Below, one piece after another: positions 55,621-64,000 of a stretch of DNA of 64,000 nt (position 1 is its first letter; every line of letters starts with the position of its first letter). The position numbers and the translations under genes were made by a program. The notes under the pieces are model-generated. The model worked only from the letters and a program-made list of their open reading frames with translations, searched no databases and was not told where the DNA came from. The stretch spans positions 24,125 to 88,124 of the forward strand of contig QHVT01000025.1 in the NCBI GenBank assembly GCA_003223645.1, read 5' to 3'. Source of the stretch: Acidobacteriota bacterium. GTDB taxonomy: Bacteria; Acidobacteriota; Thermoanaerobaculia; Gp7-AA8.

Positions 55621-57237
55621 ATGATCGGCTCCGTTGATCTGCTCCGCATCCTCCAGGCGGCTCCGGGCGCGTTCCTGGTGCTCGATCCGCGCTTCACGAT
55701 CGTGGCGGTCACGGACGCGTACCTCGCCGCAACCATGACGGTGCGCGAGGAGATCGTCGGCCGCCACATGTTCGACGTGTTCCCGGACAATCCCAACGAC
55801 CCGCAAGCAACGGGCACGCGGAATCTGCACGCCTCGCTGGAGACGGTGCTCGCGACGCGGGTGGCGCACACGATGCCAGTGCAGAAGTACGACATCCGGC
55901 GACCGGAATCGCAGGGTGGCGGATTTGAGGAACGCTACTGGAAGCCCGTGAACACACCGGTGGTCATCGACGCCGAGGTCGCGTACATCATCCACGCCGT
56001 TGAAGACGTGACGGAGCTCATCGGCATGGAGCACCTCCGGGGCGAGAACGAGCAGGCCAACGATGAGTTGCGCACGATGCGCGATGCGGACCGTGCGAAG
56101 GACGAATTCATCGCCATCGTCTCGCACGAGCTGCGCACGCCGATGACATCGATCCTCGGATGGACGCGCATGCTTGCGCTGGGCGGACTCGACGAACAGA
56201 CCCGGCACGAGGCGCTCGACGCGCTCGAACGGAGTGCGTTGGCGCAGGCGAAGTTGATCGAGGACCTGCTCGACGAGTCGCGCATCGCATCGGGCAAGCT
56301 GCGACTCGACTTGCGATCGCTGGACCTGCGAGCTGTCGTCGCAGGCGCGGTCTCGATGGCCCGTCCGGCCGCCGAAGCAAAACAGATTACGGTCGCCGTT
56401 GCATGTGAGGACGACGCATACGTCGTGTTCGCCGACCCTGCACGGCTGCAGCAGGCGATCGGGAACCTGATCGCCAACGCCATCAAGTTCACGGCTGAAG
56501 GCGGAGAGGTCCACGTGCGGCTGCATCGCGAGGCTGCCACGGGCGTGCTGGAGGTCGTGGATAACGGCCGCGGGATTGCGCCGGCGCTGCTGCCACATGT
56601 CTTCGAGCGGTTCCGGCAGGGCGACAACGAGAGCACCGAGCGCCAGAGCGGACTCGGTCTCGGACTGTCGATCACGCGCCACATCGTCGAGATGCATGCA
56701 GGAGCGGTGACTGCATCCAGTGCAGGCGTGGGCAAGGGCGCGACCTTCACGGTCCGCTTGCCGCTCCATGAGGCGGTCAGCACGGGCGAAATGGTCAAGC
56801 GCGATGCGAGCACGCGATCGTCGGAGTTGCCGCGGCTCGACGGGGTACGAGTGCTGATCGTCGAAGACGAAGTCGATAACCGGAAAGTGCTCGCGACCGC
56901 GCTGCGGCAGTGCGGGGCGGAAGTGCAATGCACCGGCACCGCCACGGAAGCATTCAGCCTGACCCAGGCGTGGCAGCCGAACGTGCTCGTTTGCGATATC
57001 GCTCTTCCCGATCTCGACGGCTGTTCGTTCCTCACGGAGCTGCGCTCGCGCGAAGAGCGCGCAAAGGCAATGCCGGCGCTTGCGCTGACCGTTCTCGGCC
57101 GCCCCGGCGAGCAAGCGCGAATCAGCGCCGCAGGCTTCGACGTGTTCCGGCAAAAACCGATCGATCCAGTGGACCTCGCGCATGAGGTGGGGCGTCTCGC
57201 GGGGCGCCGCGGACTGACCGGGGCTATGCGCACGTAA
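55621..57237 (+). CDS. PAS hybrid histidine kinase with receiver domain
   Basis: The protein is 538 residues, cytoplasmic. A PAS domain (1-130) precedes HisKA with phospho-acceptor His169 in [13 protein letters not shown], then HATPase boxes [18 protein letters not shown] and [11 protein letters not shown]-terminal receiver has [17 protein letters not shown], Asp in [14 protein letters not shown] and Lys in VFRQKPID. It is a soluble hybrid kinase likely to phosphorylate itself and the divergent response regulator. Confidence 0.92.
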   Translation: MIGSVDLLRILQAAPGAFLVLDPRFTIVAVTDAYLAATMTVREEIVGRHMFDVFPDNPNDPQATGTRNLHASLETVLATRVAHTMPVQKYDIRRPESQGGGFEERYWKPVNTPVVIDAEVAYIIHAVEDVTELIGMEHLRGENEQANDELRTMRDADRAKDEFIAIVSHELRTPMTSILGWTRMLALGGLDEQTRHEALDALERSALAQAKLIEDLLDESRIASGKLRLDLRSLDLRAVVAGAVSMARPAAEAKQITVAVACEDDAYVVFADPARLQQAIGNLIANAIKFTAEGGEVHVRLHREAATGVLEVVDNGRGIAPALLPHVFERFRQGDNESTERQSGLGLGLSITRHIVEMHAGAVTASSAGVGKGATFTVRLPLHEAVSTGEMVKRDASTRSSELPRLDGVRVLIVEDEVDNRKVLATALRQCGAEVQCTGTATEAFSLTQAWQPNVLVCDIALPDLDGCSFLTELRSREERAKAMPALALTVLGRPGEQARISAAGFDVFRQKPIDPVDLAHEVGRLAGRRGLTGAMRT

Positions 57238-57365
57238 CGGCAGTGTCGCGCGATGCGATCGCGGGCACATGCGCGGCGTGCATCGCCCCGCCATCATGCT
57301 CCTCCCGGGCTTCCCGTTCGAGCACGCCGCACAGCTCGACCCGGACCATTTTGACTTGCGCGAAG

Positions 57366-57729
57366 GCATCGATCCTTTCGGCGATGTCAATTTGCTTTCC
57401 GCGAAAGCATCGATCCTTTCGGCGATGTCAATTTGCTTTCCGCGAAAGCATCGATCCTTTCGGCGATGTCAATTTGCTTTCGGCGAAAGCATCGATCCTT
57501 TCGGCGATGTCAATTTGCTTTCCGCGAAAGTATCGATCCTTTCGGCGATGTCAATTTGCTTTCGGCGAAAGCATCGATCCTTTCGGCGATGTCAATTTGC
57601 TTTCGGCGAATGCATCGATCCTTTCGGCGAAGTCAATTTGAGTTCGGCGAAAGCATCGATCCTTTCGGTGAAGTCAATTTGCTTTCGGCGAAAGCATCGA
57701 TCCTTTCGGTGAAGTCATTTTGACTTCCG
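57366..57729. repeat. Nine 41-bp tandem repeats with internal palindrome
   Basis: CATCGATCC starts at 57367, 57408, 57449, 57490, 57531, 57572, 57613, 57654 and 57695, exactly 41 bases apart. Each unit contains CGAAAGCATCGATCCTTTCG, a near-perfect 20-base palindrome. Units vary by one to three bases (TTTCCGC/TTTCGGC, GATG/GAAG). The word TTTTGACTT occurs just before the first and just after the last unit. No stop codon exists in any forward frame, but no protein is likely. Confidence 0.93.
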
Positions 57730-58310
57730 TGAGCGCGGCGAAGGAGAACAAGCTACGTATTTTGAGATCTTTAGCAGCCTTTTTCGGCTCGAGCGCCCTC
57801 GGACGCGACACAGCGGCTGAGCATCGCCGCGTCCGTTCCGGCGGCGTTCATCGAGCTGACGAACGTGGCGGTCACCAACCAGAAGGCGCTCGTGCGCGAG
57901 GAGCGAGTCCCCCGGCCGAGATCCGCGACCTGATGAGCTATGCCGACGCATACAGCCCCGTCGCCGATGAGCTCGAGGCACTCGCGCAGTTCGTCCGCCA
58001 CAGCGTCACCGCCGCCCGCAACACGGCCGGCAGCGAAGCCCTGATGACCACCTCGCTCGCGCACGACTGGCGAAAAAGTCCCAGCACGCCCACCTCGTCC
58101 GTACGTGGCCGACATGCGCCGCGCACTCGGACGCGTCAAGAAACTGACGCCCGAGGAAGCCGTGCAAAAAGCAACGGAACGAGCGGCAAAGGCAACGGCG
58201 AAGGTGGCCAAGGCGACGGCGAAGGCGACGGCCAAGTCAGCAAAGACCGCGCCGGCGAATCCGGCCCCGACGACGCAGCAGCCCTCGTGATGCCGCGACG
58301 CCTGCAGTAA
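57723..58310 (+). pseudogene. Frameshifted gene with Ala/Lys-rich tail
   Basis: Protein-like sequence jumps between frames: QRLSIAASVPAAFIELTNVA then TNQKALVREE in one frame, EIRDLMSYADAYSPVADELE then ALAQFVRHSVTAARNTAG in the next, and YVADMRRALGRVKKLTPEEA then VQKATERAAKATAKVAKATA in the third. At least two indels (near 57905 and 58075-58100) break it. The tail resembles histone H1-like Lys/Ala repeats. The original protein was helical, around 180 residues, of unknown role. Confidence 0.7.
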
Positions 58311-58316
58311 ACCCCG

Positions 58317-58347
58317 AGCGGGCGCGCCGTATGGCGCGCCCGCTTTT
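58317..58347 (+). terminator. Rho-independent terminator
   Basis: GCGGGCGCGCC (58318-58328), loop GTAT, GGCGCGCCCGC (58333-58343) and TTTT form a standard terminator right after the frameshifted gene. It supports that gene having once been a functional transcription unit. Confidence 0.85.
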
Positions 58348-58746
58348 ACGCAAGAGAAGCCGCAAATTCACAGTGGCGACCCATGGTCTCAGGGTTGCGG
58401 CGCTTCGACCATTTAGTCAGGAGCCGCCGTTTTGCTCCAGCAAACAACCCGCGGAGCGCGAACCCCGCCGGCTCCAGTTTGAAGCACCATTTGTCCTACA
58501 CGACCGGGCGAGATCTTCGTTCCCGCATGGCCGTCGGTCTCGCGCAGACGTGCCGGCATCGACGACCGCGCGCCCATGACAGCCGAATCCCGTGCGGCAC
58601 GCTGCGCGACGGAACCTCTCGATTCGACAACAGATCACGCAGCCTCGCAGACACTACACGTCACATAAAGATCGCAGCAGCCGATTACACAACGCGCCGG
58701 CAGCAGCCCGCAGAATGTGCCTGGTCTGTGAGAGGAGTGTTGTTGG
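58348..58746. other. Stretch without a supportable gene
   Basis: Short open frames exist on both strands but none has a ribosome site, balanced composition or recognisable motif. There is no clear RNA structure. It probably represents decayed DNA at the edge of the accessory region. Confidence 0.55.
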
Positions 58747-58768
58747 CGCTTGGTAAGTAGAGAGTTAG
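58747..58768. repeat. 22-bp direct repeat, left copy
   Basis: CGCTTGGTAAGTAGAG followed by AGTTAG is repeated exactly at 59764-59785. The two copies bracket the phosphatase gene and its partner. The left copy runs into GTTAGGC, which fits the GTTRRRY core of integron cassette sites, but no complete attC was found. Confidence 0.85.
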
Positions 58769-58795
58769 GCGGACACGCGGGTGTATGATTGTTAC

Positions 58796-59230
58796 ATGCC
58801 GGATGAGCCGAGCATATCGGTGCTATTTGTATGCTGGGGAAACACTTGCCGTAGCGTGATGGCCGAGGCCTTCGGGAAACGACGTTACGGAACACTAGCG
58901 CGATTCGAGTCGGTTGGTCTCCATCCCATGCGGCCTGAGGACACGACCGCAACACTTAAGAGTTTGCGATGTGATTTTGGTATTCAGATTCCAGAATACA
59001 ACCCCCGCGGCCTCGCGGAGGTTGACTTACAGACATATACATACGTCGTAGCGATGGATCCTGAAGTCGCTGAGGAACTCCGCGAGTTCACGTCTCGCGA
59101 GTTTACCGTCTGGGACACGACCGATCCGTGGCAAGGAGATCCGACTGAATATAAACGATGCGGTCTGTCGGTCCTTCGACAACTCACGACTTTGCCGTTT
59201 GTTTCCAGGGTGGTGATCGATGCTCCTTGA
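58796..59230 (+). CDS. Low-molecular-weight protein-tyrosine phosphatase family
   Basis: The protein is 144 residues. The P-loop VCWGNTCRS gives Cys13 and Arg19 (C-x5-R), and the general-acid region is TTDPWQGDPTEY with Asp109. Arsenate reductase-type relatives share this fold, but the DPW motif favours a phosphatase. The ATG at 58796 was chosen for the short N-terminus. The end overlaps the next gene by 11 bases. Base composition is lower in GC than the flanking chromosome. Confidence 0.85.
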   Translation: MPDEPSISVLFVCWGNTCRSVMAEAFGKRRYGTLARFESVGLHPMRPEDTTATLKSLRCDFGIQIPEYNPRGLAEVDLQTYTYVVAMDPEVAEELREFTSREFTVWDTTDPWQGDPTEYKRCGLSVLRQLTTLPFVSRVVIDAP

Positions 59231-59759
59231 AGCACTCCTGCAGGTAATCGAGCGTCTCATCGCTCTCGCGAAGGGCCGCATCGAGGGTAGGCGAGCAGTC
59301 TTCGACCGCGTAATCGAGCCGACTTTCAACGATCTGTTGTCCGTCCATGGCGACTACATCGCCATGTTTGAGCAGGCGCAGGTGTTCGCCGGTTCTTGGC
59401 CGAACACGGAGTTAGAAATACAAGCAAGGGTTGAGGCGGCCAAGACCCAGATTCGTCAACGGCGACGTGAATTTGAACCCGTTCGTAGAAAGCTAGAAAC
59501 ACTTGCTCAGGAATTGAAGACCCATAACCTCCCCGTCGATGAGCGTAACTTCCTGGAGGCAGTTCTTCGCTATCTGCCGTCGGGCGAGACATCTTTACCG
59601 CAATCCTCAGCCACGGCGGTGTTGGAGTATCTTGATACGGCCGCACCGGAACAGATCGACCTGTTGCTCGCGCAAACGATCCAGCAGCACCTGAATCGAT
59701 GGTCACAAGTCTGTACTACGTTCGCTAAAGCTAGGGTCGCAGTCGCCGAAGCGCGATAA
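59220..59759 (+). CDS. Helical protein coupled to the phosphatase
   Basis: The protein is 179 residues, almost entirely helical with a coiled-coil middle (TQIRQRRREFEPVRRKLETL). There is no membrane segment or catalytic motif. The start lies inside the phosphatase gene, so translation is coupled and the two proteins probably function together. The family is unknown. Confidence 0.7.
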   Translation: MLLEALLQVIERLIALAKGRIEGRRAVFDRVIEPTFNDLLSVHGDYIAMFEQAQVFAGSWPNTELEIQARVEAAKTQIRQRRREFEPVRRKLETLAQELKTHNLPVDERNFLEAVLRYLPSGETSLPQSSATAVLEYLDTAAPEQIDLLLAQTIQQHLNRWSQVCTTFAKARVAVAEAR

Positions 59760-59763
59760 GAGC

Positions 59764-59785
59764 CGCTTGGTAAGTAGAGAGTTAG
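59764..59785. repeat. 22-bp direct repeat, right copy
   Basis: This is identical to 58747-58768. It lies just after the stop of the helical protein, so the unit between repeat starts is about 1017 bases and contains exactly the two-gene pair. Confidence 0.85.
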
Positions 59786-59863
59786 CCCGACGAGGGTAGG
59801 GATGAAGGCCTGAAGTGACACTCCTAGTTGGGCGCTGCCAGAACCGGCGCGGGAGTGAAACCG

Positions 59864-60814
59864 ATGTCGATGTCTCTACTAACGGCTAGCCTCGTGGCGC
59901 TGACACTCTTTGCCGTACTGGCGGCTGCCGCCTTCAAAATACTTTCCCGCCTGCGCAACCGCCCAGCATATGTGGCCACAGTTACAACCTTCGTGATCTT
60001 TGTTGCCACCGCGGCATGTCTGTGGTCGTTCGAAGAATCAACGCCTCTTCTGTTTCTCCTGCTACTGCTTATAACTCCCATAATCTTCGGAAGCGCGCTT
60101 AGTATCACAGTCTCGGCAAATAGGCGGCATCCAAGCTCACGCACTCGTTGGGCCGTTCGTATTGCGGGCATGATGGTATTCTTGACGCCGATCCTTACCT
60201 TTGTGAGCATTTCGAGCGGCCCTTCATGGTCTGACGCTTTGACGACGGCAGTGGACCCAGAAGAGCGAGTTCGCAACTGGATAGCGAGTGGTGCAGCAGC
60301 CTTTAACCCGAAGCCGCAAATGATTCAAGGTAACGCCGAGATTGTAACACTTCGTGTGGTTGAAAACCCTGATGACGCGATTCTTCGAATGCCGATGACT
60401 GGCGGCCCAGTAACACTGAGTTGGCGTCAGGATGTCTCGTTGGTAATGCGCGCCGAGTTGAAGGGCAGTGGATTTGATATTGAAGCTCTATCGCCGACGG
60501 ATCAGTTTCTGCGTAATGGTCGCTACGAATGGGCATGGAAGATCGTTCCCAAAAAGTGGGGGAAGCGGCAGCTCCACCTGACTACGATCGTTCTAGCGCC
60601 CATTCCCGGCTTGGGTGAAAAAGCGAGCGTTGCGAACGTCACAACCAGATCAGTCGATGTGCTGGTGAATCCGAATGCCGTAGTCAGTGGTTTCTTATCC
60701 ACTTACTGGCAATGGCTCGCAACGACGGTGTTCATACCGATTGCCATTTGGTTATGGAAGAGACGAACAAAACAAATTCGGCAACGGCAAATCGGTTTCC
60801 GAAACGCGGGCTAA
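59864..60814 (+). CDS. Membrane protein of unknown function, 316 aa
   Basis: Transmembrane segments are visible at about residues 4-24, 36-54, 60-80 and 100-118, and one near the C-terminus (WLATTVFIPIAIWLW, then KRRTK). A beta-rich domain of about 150 residues lies between the N-terminal helices and the last helix (LRVVENPDDAILRMPMTGGP, then AELKGSGFDIEALSP). The ATG at 59864 gives a clean N-terminus. Codon use is less GC-biased than in the core genes. The family is not recognised. Confidence 0.68.
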   Translation: MSMSLLTASLVALTLFAVLAAAAFKILSRLRNRPAYVATVTTFVIFVATAACLWSFEESTPLLFLLLLLITPIIFGSALSITVSANRRHPSSRTRWAVRIAGMMVFLTPILTFVSISSGPSWSDALTTAVDPEERVRNWIASGAAAFNPKPQMIQGNAEIVTLRVVENPDDAILRMPMTGGPVTLSWRQDVSLVMRAELKGSGFDIEALSPTDQFLRNGRYEWAWKIVPKKWGKRQLHLTTIVLAPIPGLGEKASVANVTTRSVDVLVNPNAVVSGFLSTYWQWLATTVFIPIAIWLWKRRTKQIRQRQIGFRNAG

Positions 60815-60825
60815 CTCAAGCGTGC

Positions 60826-62277
60826 GGCCGGGAACATGGGTGACAAAACAGACCGGGAACATAGGTTACACCCGGTGACCGTTGGGGAGTGGCAGAGATG
60901 GGGCTTTCGTGGGCTGATCTGCCGAATACGCGGAGCGACAGCCGCCCATTCAATTCGCACGAACACACGGTGTCGATACGATGGGCTGATGTTCGATCAC
61001 GCACGGGGACAACTTGCGACGCGTCGTCCTTTCTCAGGCGGTACGGACGTTGAGCATCAGCCATAGAATCGCATCTCCCGCTCATCGAAGCGGGCCAGCA
61101 GCACCGGTCCGTAGTACAGCGACCAGATGCCGTCGTCGATCTCTTCAAGACCGACCCACTCGCCGGTGAGTGTTTTGCTCGTGAAGATCCGCTCGTGCTT
61201 CCATCGCATCATGCCGTTGTGAGAGATCTTCCGCGTCTCGAGGTGGCCGGCGTACTCGATGGGCGGCAGGGACTCCGGATACGGCCGCGGCGATGGACGA
61301 TAGATCGTGGCCGGACGTTTCTGACCGAGTGTCTCGTGCGGCCGCTCGTTGTTGAACAGGTGACGGAACTCGTCGAAGCGTTTCTGCTGACGGTCCATGG
61401 TCTGTTCCGGCGGTCGAGTTGTTTCGGCTTTGAGCGTGCGGTGCATTCGTTCGTGTGCACCGTTCTGTTCGGGATGTCCTGGCACGATCCGTTCGAACCG
61501 GTGCCGAGCCGGATCCACCATAGCGATAGCCGGGAAAGCCTTGCCAGGCCGGGAGATCCGAACGGACTGCCATTGTCGGACAAGATCGCTCGAGGCAGCC
61601 CGTATTCGCGGAAGATGCGCTCGAAGGCACGGCGCGTGTGCGGCCCTTCGTTCGACGGATACGTATCACAAGCAAGCAGATAACGGCTCACGTGATCGAC
61701 CACGGTCAGGGGGTAACAGTAGACGTGATTGCCGAGGAAGAGTGCCCCCTTGTAATCGACGGTCATGAGGTCATTGGGCTCGGTTGGCTCGCTGCGTACG
61801 CGCAATGGATGGGCAGGCGGCGAGCGTCGCTCACGAGGCTGGATCAGGCTGGCACGGTGAAGAATGTCGCCAATGGTGCTCGGCGCCGGCCAGTCGAGAG
61901 CCGGATGTAATTCGGCGAGTCGCGCGAGGATCTTGCGCGGTCCGAAGTGCGGAATCGTCGGCGGAACGCAAGGATCTGTTCGACCATCGGTTCGCTGGTC
62001 CGATGCGGAATGTGCACCGGAGCGCGTGATCGATCGACGAGTCCTTTCATGCCGTCGACATTGTGCCGGGCAAGCCACTTATGCAGCTTCTGACGACTCA
62101 CGCCGAAGCGCTCGGCGAGCTCGGTAATCGAGTATAGGCCGCTGAGATAAGTCTCGATGAATCGCGTTCGTTCTTTCGCAGGACCGGTTACCTCCCCATG
62201 GCATCACACGCCCTCCCTTCCGAAGGACAAGTGTCACCCATGTTCCCGGTCTGTTTTGTCACCTATGTGCCCGGTCT
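60826..62277. mobile_element. Decayed IS481-type insertion sequence
   Basis: Both ends carry related inverted sequence: the left (60826-60872) reads CCGGGAACATGGGTGAC, AAAACAGA, then CCGGGAACATAGGTTACAC. The right end read inward gives CCGGGCACATAGGTGAC, AAAACAGA, then CCGGGAACATGGGTGACAC. GCGTGC occurs immediately outside both ends and is a candidate target duplication. Inside is a broken IS481-like transposase on the minus strand. The left outermost bases seem trimmed compared with the right. Confidence 0.85.
61057..62204 (-). pseudogene. Frameshifted IS481-family DDE transposase
   Basis: Pieces lie in successive frames: a helix-turn-helix start (LYSITELAERFGVSRQKLHK), then ILARLAELHPALDWPAPSTI and the DDE core with MTVDYKGAL, ILSDNGSPF, and finally FERIVPGHPEQNGAHERMHR with the catalytic Glu. 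At least two indels (near 61960 and 61530) and probably a third near the start break the frame. IS481 transposases are normally one intact frame, so this copy is inactive. Confidence 0.85.
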
Positions 62278-62290
62278 GTACCCTGCGTGC

Positions 62291-62360
62291 ACCTGACGCG
62301 GCCCGGCTTCGGCCCGGCAGCCTAGCTGCCTAGCCAACACACTAGAATCACGGCGTCACG
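62291..62360. repeat. 70-bp repeat, left copy
   Basis: The core GGCCCGGC, four bases, GGCCCGGCAGCCTAGCTG, then CTAG and CAAC is shared with 63741-63810, about three quarters identical overall and without gaps. It contains small inverted repeats (CGGCCCGGC elements, CAGCCTAGCTG). It lies just outside the right end of the IS. Confidence 0.8.
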
Positions 62361-62615
62361 CTGGTCGCAGTTAGCGACTCGTCGACTTCTACTCATTCGC
62401 TGCGACCATCGTGCCGCGTCGGCTTCGGCACGTGGGCCTTGGCCGTGCAGCTTAGGCTCAAGCCGTTGCGGACGCAAACTGGCGTCAAACGGCGATGCGT
62501 TGGCACGTGTCACTCCCTCTGCGTCACAGCCTCTCGTGCGCTACGGCACTGACACGCTGTAGGCGAGGTGCTACGAATTTGGCGTGGCCGCGAAAACTTT
62601 TGGGACAAAGTGTCG
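62361..62615. other. Leader region before the oxidoreductase gene
   Basis: There is no supportable gene. Partial inverted repeats occur, for example TGGTCGCAG near 62359 and CTGCGACCA near 62400. The stretch upstream of the oxidoreductase may hold its promoter, but no clear boxes are visible. Confidence 0.5.
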
Positions 62616-63683
62616 ATGAAATGCACACGCATCATTGTTACCGAGTACGGCGGGCCGGATGCGCTTCATGTGGTCGAAGAAGACTGCGCCGAGCCGAGGC
62701 GCCGTGAAGTGCGGGTAAGAGTATTGGCCGCGGGTGTGTCATTGCCCGATCTGATGATGCGCGAGGGTATTCACCCTGAGACGCCCCGGCTGCCCTTCAC
62801 GCCAGGTTGGGATCTTGTCGGCGTGGTGGATCGGCTCGGCGACGGCGTCTCTGGAATCGAACCGGGCCAGATGGTTGCCGCGCTCCCGATCAGCGGCGCG
62901 TACGCGGAATTCGTCTGCCTGCCGCAACGGGAGCTGATTCCGGTGCCGGACGGACTGGATCCCGCAGAGGCTGTGAGCCTCATTCTGAATTACATCACTG
63001 CCTATCAGATGCTGCATCGCGCTGCCGATGTCCGACTAGGGCAGCGCGTCTTGATTCAAGGCGCAGCAGGCGGCGTCGGCTCGGCACTTTTGCAGCTCGG
63101 TCGCCTCGCCGGCCTTGAGATGTACGGCACGTGTTCGTCGCGAGGTGCGCCGGCTGTCTCCGATATGGGCGCCACGCCGATTGATTATCAGTCTCAGGAT
63201 TACGTAACTGAAATTCACCGGCTCACGGGCGATGGTGTCGACGTGGTCTTCGACAGTCTAGGCGGTAGCGAGATCTGGCGTGCGCGCAAAGCACTGCGTT
63301 CGGGCGGCAGGGTCGTGGCCTACGGCCTCACTGGCTCGCTGCGCGGCGGGCGATTGCCTTCGCATGATTCAGGTGGCCGTCATCGTTTTCGCGCGATCGC
63401 CATGTTCGCCTTCTACACTGTAGGCAGCTGGTTTCTGCCGGGACGGAAGCGCGTGGTGACTTACAGCATTCAGTGGCTCAAGCGGCTAAGGCCTGCACTG
63501 TTCCGACAGGACTTGATCACTCTGTTCGACCTCCTTCGAGAGAAGAAGATCAAGCCGCTCATCGCGGAGCGACTCCCACTTGCAGAGGCGAGGCACGCGC
63601 ACGAGCTGCTCGGGGCGGGCGGTGTGACGGGCAAGATCGTGCTCCTACGCAACGGGCCGTCGTTTGAATCAAGAGCAGCATAA
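62616..63683 (+). CDS. Quinone oxidoreductase-like MDR protein
   Basis: The protein is 355 residues. IIVTEYGGPDALHVVEED, the GroES-like fold with GWDLVGVVDRLGDGVSG, and the Rossmann motif VLIQGAAGGVGSALLQLGRLAG place it in the zinc-independent quinone reductase branch of the MDR family. The ending GGVTGKIVLL is typical. It uses NADPH to reduce a quinone or enal. The ATG at 62616 matches the family start. The gene is bracketed by the two 70-bp repeats. Confidence 0.9.
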   Translation: MKCTRIIVTEYGGPDALHVVEEDCAEPRRREVRVRVLAAGVSLPDLMMREGIHPETPRLPFTPGWDLVGVVDRLGDGVSGIEPGQMVAALPISGAYAEFVCLPQRELIPVPDGLDPAEAVSLILNYITAYQMLHRAADVRLGQRVLIQGAAGGVGSALLQLGRLAGLEMYGTCSSRGAPAVSDMGATPIDYQSQDYVTEIHRLTGDGVDVVFDSLGGSEIWRARKALRSGGRVVAYGLTGSLRGGRLPSHDSGGRHRFRAIAMFAFYTVGSWFLPGRKRVVTYSIQWLKRLRPALFRQDLITLFDLLREKKIKPLIAERLPLAEARHAHELLGAGGVTGKIVLLRNGPSFESRAA

Positions 63684-63740
63684 CAAGCTCGTGCGCTGAT
63701 GCTGAGAGGCTATGGCGGGCGCCGCCCAACTCGAGCCAGA

Positions 63741-63810
63741 AGCCGACACGGCCCGGCGCTGGCCCGGCAGCCTAGCTGGCTAGTCAACTCACCAGCGTTG
63801 CGGAGTCACG
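63741..63810. repeat. 70-bp repeat, right copy
   Basis: This aligns without gaps to 62291-62360 (offset 1450). It ends just before the presumed intron start. The copies could be recombination sites of a cassette or remnants of a duplicated intergenic element. Confidence 0.8.
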
Positions 63811-63817
63811 GCGGTTG

Positions 63818-64000
63818 GTGCGCCAGGAAAAGCTTCGAGGAGGGGAAAACGATGTGAGTTGAAGACACAGAGCGGAAACCTCTTAATGCAACCCAGCAGG
63901 TGAGAGTCCTGTCCCAATAAGGTTGGCCGCCAGTGGGAAGCGAGTCTTGCGCGGTGTTCGAATCGGAGTAATCCGAGCCGTGAAGCGTAGACAGCGAGCG
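63818..64000 (+). ncRNA. 5' end of a group II intron (truncated by window)
   Basis: GTGCG at 63818 fits the group II 5' splice consensus GUGYG. The following sequence has typical domain I words, such as GAAACCTCTTAATGCA, CCCAGCAGGTGAGAGTCCTG, AAGGTTGGCCGCCAGTGGG and AAGCGAGTC. These resemble the conserved start of many bacterial intron RNAs, and they lie outside any coding frame. The intron-encoded reverse transcriptase would be beyond the right edge. Assignment is from pattern memory and needs a covariance search. Confidence 0.6.

Noticed and set aside
57269..57723. Three overlapping open frames in the 41-bp repeat array
   Set aside because: 41 is not a multiple of three, so every frame stays open as a by-product of the repeat. 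Composition is low-complexity and no start or ribosome site fits.
57366..57729. CRISPR array
   Set aside because: The units follow each other without unique spacers and no cas gene is nearby.
58331..58760. Short open frames of 80-125 codons
   Set aside because: They lack ribosome sites and motifs, are Arg/Pro-rich and overlap each other on both strands.
58747..59800. True integron attC sites flanking the phosphatase cassette
   Set aside because: Only the left copy has a GTTRRRY-like core, no matching RYYYAAC partner with complementary arms was found, and no integrase is in the window. Kept only as a hypothesis.

Overview
The window is about 64 kb of dense, GC-rich, Gram-negative bacterial chromosome. 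The outer-membrane and envelope genes (FadL, OmpW, LpxR-like deacylase, BamE/SmpA-like lipoprotein, several lipobox proteins) show a diderm. An ECF sigma factor paired with a Ser/Thr kinase, many secreted peptidases, caspase-fold and CHAT proteins, and numerous dispersed palindromic repeats make an Acidobacteriota-like soil bacterium the best guess. That assignment is inference; no rRNA or tRNA gene was seen to confirm it.

Layout. 0-4 kb: end of a membrane protein, a secreted S1 protease and a BlaI/M56 (BlaR1-like) pair, with BlaI-type operators in front of blaI and in front of the protease. 4-8 kb: a two-gene heterodimeric ABC exporter. 8-20 kb: a protease and sigma-factor cluster. It holds a CHAT-TPR lipoprotein, two secreted caspase-fold proteins and two paralogous ECF sigma/anti-sigma pairs, with small lipoproteins and unknowns between them. 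20-32 kb: ComM, an M36 peptidase, an LpxR-like enzyme, a GDSL hydrolase with FadL, GatB and a secreted amidohydrolase. 32-54 kb: a Ser/Thr kinase with its ECF sigma factor, an HD-GYP phosphodiesterase, phosphatidylserine decarboxylase, DUF1028, a lytic transglycosylase, arylamine N-acetyltransferase, SDR and AKR oxidoreductases, an AlkZ-like protein, carbonic anhydrase, an RRM protein and several unknown secreted proteins.

54-64 kb is accessory. It has a three-gene toxin-antitoxin-like operon, a response regulator divergent from a hybrid histidine kinase, nine perfectly spaced 41-bp repeats, a frameshifted pseudogene, a phosphatase cassette bounded by 22-bp direct repeats, a decayed IS481-type element, an oxidoreductase bracketed by two 70-bp repeats, and what looks like the 5' end of a group II intron running off the right edge.

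Two themes stand out. First, the 11-20 kb cluster links membrane anti-sigma-like proteins with apparently exported CHAT and caspase proteins. This suggests envelope signalling by proteolysis that controls dedicated sigma factors. Second, at least four families of dispersed palindromes occur both between genes and inside genes. Inside genes they keep the reading frame, and two unrelated genes carry the same family in the same frame, as in Rickettsia palindromic elements.
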